This document shows positions 59,934 through 64,000 of a DNA stretch of 64,000 nucleotides, one piece after another (the stretch's first letter is position 1; every line of letters begins with the position of its first letter). Source of the stretch: an uncultured Clostridia bacterium (lineage in GTDB: Bacteria > Bacillota > Clostridia > Christensenellales > UBA1242). The translations under genes were made by a program, and so were the position numbers. The stretch spans positions 62,001-126,000 of the forward strand of contig CAKVNK010000001.1 of NCBI GenBank assembly GCA_934777435.1, given 5' to 3'. The notes under the pieces are model-generated. The model ran no database searches. It was not told the DNA's origin and worked only from the letters and a program-made list of their open reading frames with translations.

Positions 59934-61676
59934 CTATATTTCTTTACGTTTAAACACATATGTCGCAATAATGTTGCAAAGTGAAATAATAAGGGCAATG
60001 GCAACTATTGTGATAAACAAGCCGGTTGTAGAGTAAACCTTGGCACCCATAAGCAGATAGAACGCATTTGATGGGTCTGCGACCAAAGCACTGCCAAACA
60101 ATGAATATAATGAGATATGGCTGAAAGGATAATAAGCAAGCCAACTGATTGCAGAAGTGGTGAATATTGGTAACAAAACATTTACCAAATAAATAACCAT
60201 CATAATTGTTACTGCTAAAATATCTGACTTAAACAAAGTTGAAAGCATAAGCGAAATTGACAAGTAAACAAGCAATTCTAATGTTAAACTTAAAAGGTAA
60301 ATTGCAATCATACCAATAGGGTGAAGGGTTATTGCATATTTACCAGCAAACACTGTTAAAATTGTTGCTGAGTTAAAGCCATAGATACAACCGCCAACAA
60401 TCACTGAAATTGTGCCACTAAACAAGATAAGGATAACAGACATAATAGAAATAGCGAAGAACTTGCCAAACAAAATTGATGTACGTTTAACAGGGCGAAT
60501 AGCAAGGTAACGCATTGTGCCTTCTTTAATTTCACCAGCGATAGTGTGAGCACCAGCCATAATTGCATATGCAATAATCACAAAAGAGAATAACCTTAAT
60601 GTGAAATAAGCATAATCATAACCATTTGTTACACCATTTGAAGCAATGCCAATGGTTAAAGGATTTGCAAATTCGGCCATTGTTTTGTTGTTTTTGAATA
60701 AATATTCATATTTAATCAATAAAGAGTTAGCATCAATTTCGGTAACACTTTGCATATATAACAAGTTGCCTTTATCAGTTGTTTTAACTTTTTCAAGAGC
60801 ACCAGATAATAAGTCATACTTAATTAAATTTGCATAAGTAATGGAGTAGGCTTCATACTTATTAATCAAAGCCTTAATTTCAGCAATTTTATCTTCGTTT
60901 ACATTGACATCTGTTGCAGATTGAGCCTGATTTTTAAGGTCAACAATTTGTGTTAACACTTCATTTCTGTTGACTTCAAATTTGGCTAAATAACTGCCTT
61001 CATAATTTGTGGTATAATTATTAACCTTTTGTTCGCTAACTGTTGGATAATATAATTTGCTAATGCAGTTGTTGATTTTATCTTGGTAAGAGTCTACAAA
61101 CTCTGCACAGACATCTGAAATTTTTGTTGTTTTTGGTTCAAGCAGCTTAAGTGCTTCCATATATAAATCATAATATTCATCAAAATTTGCCTTTGTTGTT
61201 AAAATAGGGTAGGAATTTTGATTGCATAAGTCTAAACCTTTATTGAGTGTTGTGTAAATGGCTTTGAAATTGGTAAGCATATCTGCTTTTTTTGTTGTGA
61301 TATAACTTTCTGTTACACTTGGGTTAACACCACACTCACGATATTCTTTAAAACTTTTTTCAAACTTTTTTTGCAAATTGGCAATTTTTTCTGAATAAGT
61401 CACTCCGTCAATAGTGTAATTTAAAAGGGTTGATTTGGCATCTTCCACTTTTTTATCAGAAGCCGATTTGATACCAGCGTTTTCACCATTATCAAAATCA
61501 TTTTGGTAAATTTGCAATATAGTTGTGCCAGAAAATTCAGTAAGTTCGCTTTTGCTTGCAGTTGGTTTATATATAAATAGACCAAGCACCATAATTGTGG
61601 CAAGCAAAATTGCCAGGATATAAATGCCTGGCTTTGAAACTGTTTTTTTAAGTTCTGCATGAATAACTTTGTTCAT
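59934..61676 (-). CDS. ABC-2 type transporter permease
   Basis: 580 residues: one N-terminal helix (about 15-37), a large extracytoplasmic domain (about 45-355, rich in Lys, Asn and Asp), then about six helices (about 362-575). Helix-3 region EIKEGTMRYLAIRPVKRTSILFGKFFA is typical of exporters of the ABC-2 class. ATG at 61676 follows AGGTGA (minus strand), a GTG 9 nt upstream is part of that site. Partner of the ATPase directly upstream. Substrate unknown (peptide, lipid or drug). Confidence 0.85.
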   Translation of the reverse strand: MNKVIHAELKKTVSKPGIYILAILLATIMVLGLFIYKPTASKSELTEFSGTTILQIYQNDFDNGENAGIKSASDKKVEDAKSTLLNYTIDGVTYSEKIANLQKKFEKSFKEYRECGVNPSVTESYITTKKADMLTNFKAIYTTLNKGLDLCNQNSYPILTTKANFDEYYDLYMEALKLLEPKTTKISDVCAEFVDSYQDKINNCISKLYYPTVSEQKVNNYTTNYEGSYLAKFEVNRNEVLTQIVDLKNQAQSATDVNVNEDKIAEIKALINKYEAYSITYANLIKYDLLSGALEKVKTTDKGNLLYMQSVTEIDANSLLIKYEYLFKNNKTMAEFANPLTIGIASNGVTNGYDYAYFTLRLFSFVIIAYAIMAGAHTIAGEIKEGTMRYLAIRPVKRTSILFGKFFAISIMSVILILFSGTISVIVGGCIYGFNSATILTVFAGKYAITLHPIGMIAIYLLSLTLELLVYLSISLMLSTLFKSDILAVTIMMVIYLVNVLLPIFTTSAISWLAYYPFSHISLYSLFGSALVADPSNAFYLLMGAKVYSTTGLFITIVAIALIISLCNIIATYVFKRKEI

Positions 61677-61685
61677 AATTATCAC

Positions 61686-62618
61686 CTAAAATATACTTGT
61701 TGATGGACGATTTGATTGTAAAATTTCAAAATATAATTGTTCAAGAGATTTATGTATCTTTTTAACACCATAAATCTTAACACGTTTGCTTGTTAAATAT
61801 GATATAACAACCGCAATGTTAGATTCTTTAACCGGCAAGATAAGAGAATTGCCAAGCACTTGACCCGTGATTTTATATTTCTGCTTAACAACAAGTGCAG
61901 CATAGTTAGGGTAGTTACACAACAGTTGAAGTTGTTGTTTATTTGCAACCATTTCGTTAATATCATGCATGGTTTTTTGTTCTAACATAACGCCATTATT
62001 GATAATGCCAATAACGTCACAAAGTTGCTCCAATTCTGCCAAGTTATGGCTTGAAATCAAAATTGCAATTTTTTCCTTTTCTGCCAAGATACGCAAAATG
62101 TTACGCATTTCAACAATACCGTTTGGGTCTAAACCATTGGTTGGTTCGTCCAAAATAAGTAAATTAGGGTGATTAAGCAGGGCTTGTGCAATACCCAAGC
62201 GTTGTTTCATACCAAGAGAATAGGTTGAAACCTTATCTTTAATGCGGTTTTCCATACCAACAAGTTTAACAATTTGTGGTATACGAGTCATTGCCTTTTT
62301 ATCATAGAATTTGGCAAAAAGTTGCAAGTTTTTAAGCCCAGAAAGGTAAGGATAAAGTTGAGGTGTTTCAATAACTGCGCCGATTAAAGAAAGGGCATGA
62401 TTATGCGACTTTTCGATGCTGTATCCAGAGATTTTGATATTGCCTTCATTTGGTTGAATAAGGCCAGTTATCATACGGATAGTTGTTGATTTACCTGCGC
62501 CATTTGGGCCAACAAAGCCGTAAATTTGCCCAGGGTAAATAGAAAATGAAACATTATTGACAACTTTTTTGTTGCCATATATTTTTGTTACATTTGAAAC
62601 TTGTAATGCTGGTATCAT
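61686..62618 (-). CDS. ABC transporter ATP-binding protein (exporter type)
   Basis: Walker A GPNGAGKSTTIRM (about 38-50), signature YSLGMKQRLGIAQALL, Walker B LLILDEPTNGLDPNG, H-loop ISSHNLAE. The C-terminal 90 residues (about 220-310) form the extra domain usual in BcrA/DrrA-like exporters. 310 residues. Located between the PadR-like gene and the permease, all minus strand. Confidence 0.93.
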   Translation of the reverse strand: MIPALQVSNVTKIYGNKKVVNNVSFSIYPGQIYGFVGPNGAGKSTTIRMITGLIQPNEGNIKISGYSIEKSHNHALSLIGAVIETPQLYPYLSGLKNLQLFAKFYDKKAMTRIPQIVKLVGMENRIKDKVSTYSLGMKQRLGIAQALLNHPNLLILDEPTNGLDPNGIVEMRNILRILAEKEKIAILISSHNLAELEQLCDVIGIINNGVMLEQKTMHDINEMVANKQQLQLLCNYPNYAALVVKQKYKITGQVLGNSLILPVKESNIAVVISYLTSKRVKIYGVKKIHKSLEQLYFEILQSNRPSTSIF

Positions 62619-62648
62619 TTTTTCTCCTAAACAATACTACGTGTTTTA

Positions 62649-64000
62649 TTAATTTTTGTTTGCTTCACCTTTATTTGCAACTTTTGCCACAACATAAATT
62701 AAAAGTGTGTCAACCCAGATAATGCTGCAAAGCAAAATAGGTGCATATATGTTAGCAAAATTAATTCCGCCAAACATACTAGATATTGTGTTGTTACCTA
62801 TTAACACACTAGATATAATGGACAATATAATAACAACAAGGGTAACAACACCGTTGAGAATTAAACGGAATTTAAAGTTTGGCTTATATTCTGTTTTTTG
62901 CATTTTTAGCCTTAAACTTTCATTTGTTTTAATGCCAACTGCCAAATAACAAAGGGTAAATATGATTGAAGCAATAAAGAAGCAATAGTAGAAGCCACTT
63001 GCATGGCCTTTAATTGCAACGCCACAAATTATCATCATAATAAGGGCATAGATAGAAACAGCAAATGTTCTTAAAAGTGAAAGGTTAGCCACTTTTTTTG
63101 CATATATGTATTCTTTTTTAGTTTTAAAGTTTACATAATCAACATATTTAATGTTATCATAAGCGTAATCAGCATTTGTTTGTTTAGGCTCTAATTTAAT
63201 AGGTTCAGTTTCAAGAGATTTAACATCATCTTGAACTGCTGGTTTAGGTGCAGGCACCTTATCAACAAATTTACTGATTTGTTTGTTTTCAGCAAATTGT
63301 TCTGCTTGTTGTGTTTCTTGATTTTTTAGTAGGGCAGAATTGCTTTTGTTAACTTCTAATTCAGTTTTGTGGTCAATACTGTCACTTTCAAATATTTCAC
63401 TTGAATTAATAACAGTGTGTTTTGTTTCTGCTTGTTCTTGTTCAGCATTGTCAGCAATTAAGTCCATAATAGAAATGAATTTATCTTCATTTTTCTTTGG
63501 CTCTTGTTGTTGAGTGCTATTATTCACCTGTTGTGATTGTTCAACTTTTTGTTGTTCTGGTAAAGTGTCAGTAACAACTTGTTGTTCAAGTTCTTCACTC
63601 AAATTAGGTTCTGCATTATCTTCATTATTATTGAAAGAAGCGTTAAAGCGTTCTAAATTTGATTGAAAGTGTTGTTCAACAGGTTTCTCTGGTTCAGCAA
63701 TATTATTTGTGTTTGATTCGCTAATTGGGGCAGAAGGTGTTTCAACTGATTCATTTTCTTGTTGTTCTTCTAACAAAATATTTTGTATGCACTGTTCAAA
63801 AGATGGCAAAGTTGCAATTTGTGCTTTGCCGTTTTGAGTTATTTTATAATAATGGCGTTTACCACCAATTTCACTATCTTCCCAGTATGAAGAAATAAAC
63901 TTAGATTTTTCCAACTTCTTTAACACTGTGTAAAGTGTTGGTTGTTTGATTTGAATTTGTTGGTTTGATTTGTCTTCAATGGCTTTTGTAAGTTCAAAAC
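62649..64000 (-). CDS. PadR-type winged-helix regulator fused to a membrane domain (5' end cut off)
   Basis: The reading frame is open to the right edge. The visible N-terminal part reads FELTKAIEDKSNQQIQIKQPTLYTVLKKLEKSKFI...GKRHYYKITQNGK, which is the PadR winged helix. Then comes about 200 residues of Gln/Glu/Asn/Ser-rich low-complexity linker, and four membrane helices (SLLRTFAVSIYALIMMIICGV; FYYCFFIASIIFTLCYLAV; LILNGVVTLVVIILSIISSV; IYAPILLCSIIWVDTLLIYVV). PadR proteins usually are soluble and repress adjacent exporter genes; here the ABC pair follows 30 bp later, so it probably controls them. The ATG lies outside the window. Confidence 0.82.
   Translation of the reverse strand, partial: FELTKAIEDKSNQQIQIKQPTLYTVLKKLEKSKFISSYWEDSEIGGKRHYYKITQNGKAQIATLPSFEQCIQNILLEEQQENESVETPSAPISESNTNNIAEPEKPVEQHFQSNLERFNASFNNNEDNAEPNLSEELEQQVVTDTLPEQQKVEQSQQVNNSTQQQEPKKNEDKFISIMDLIADNAEQEQAETKHTVINSSEIFESDSIDHKTELEVNKSNSALLKNQETQQAEQFAENKQISKFVDKVPAPKPAVQDDVKSLETEPIKLEPKQTNADYAYDNIKYVDYVNFKTKKEYIYAKKVANLSLLRTFAVSIYALIMMIICGVAIKGHASGFYYCFFIASIIFTLCYLAVGIKTNESLRLKMQKTEYKPNFKFRLILNGVVTLVVIILSIISSVLIGNNTISSMFGGINFANIYAPILLCSIIWVDTLLIYVVAKVANKGEANKN

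Overview
The window is AT-rich (about one third G+C by eye) and densely packed, mostly on the + strand. It reads as a chromosomal segment of a low-GC, endospore-forming Bacillota, most likely an uncultured Clostridia-type bacterium. The evidence is the sporulation set (spoIIAA-spoIIAB-sigF, spoVAC-spoVAD-spoVAE, yunB, gerW/ytfJ, a ytxC-like gene and a dacB/dacF-type carboxypeptidase), a threonine T-box before thrS, and Bacillus/Clostridium gene orders such as ruvC-ruvA-ruvB-queA-tgt-yajC-yrzE-secD-secF-recJ, infC-rpmI-rplT and scpA-scpB-ytfI-gerW-dac-rluB. I see no prophage, insertion sequence or CRISPR array. Species cannot be named from this sequence.

Layout. 1-1.6 kb: end of an ftsA-like gene, then ftsZ. 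1.7-4.6 kb: a minus-strand taurine/sulfonate/NMT1-type ABC importer. 4.6-7.4 kb: small membrane proteins and an RsmC-like methyltransferase. 7.4-10.4 kb: ytxC-like gene, T-box, thrS. 10.6-13.5 kb: iron alcohol dehydrogenase, YhhN-like protein, an unknown gene. 13.5-15.3 kb: infC-rpmI-rplT, then a tandem array that repeats the rplT tail and its terminator. 15.3-20.9 kb: unknown proteins, SPOUT methyltransferase, yebC, ruvC. 20.9-31.1 kb: ruvA, ruvB, queA, tgt, yajC, yrzE-like gene, secD, secF, recJ. 31.2-36.3 kb: degenerate site-2 protease, scpA, scpB, ytfI-like gene, gerW, D,D-carboxypeptidase, rluB. 36.5-41.1 kb: flavoprotein, plsC, S1-domain protein, an anchored protein, a second SPOUT methyltransferase. 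41.4-41.7 kb: tRNA-Thr(CGU) with a partial duplication. 41.9-45.6 kb: phospholipase-D-like pseudoenzyme, TIM-barrel protein, RluD-type synthase, GGDEF protein. 45.7-46.4 kb: six tRNAs. 46.6-54.3 kb: zinc-ribbon protein, spoIIA operon, a large lipoprotein, spoVA genes, yunB. 54.3-59.8 kb: cysteine desulfurase, thiI, rny, tRNA-Trp, RNase HI. 59.9-64 kb: a minus-strand ABC exporter locus with a PadR-type regulator fused to a membrane domain.

Working together: SpoIIAA/SpoIIAB set the activity of forespore sigma-F, and the SpoVA proteins move dipicolinate into the spore. RuvABC resolves Holliday junctions. YajC-SecD-SecF assist secretion. QueA and Tgt act in queuosine synthesis. The cysteine desulfurase presumably feeds sulfur to ThiI for 4-thiouridine.

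Most notable: at least nine genes (on both strands) have a good sigma-A promoter whose -10 box lies only 6-7 nt before the start codon, which predicts leaderless mRNAs. The other genes mostly carry clear Shine-Dalgarno sites. Also notable are two membrane pseudoenzymes with lost catalytic residues, the stacked rplT-tail/terminator repeats, a start codon inside a terminator hairpin, and a strongly basic tail on SpoVAD.
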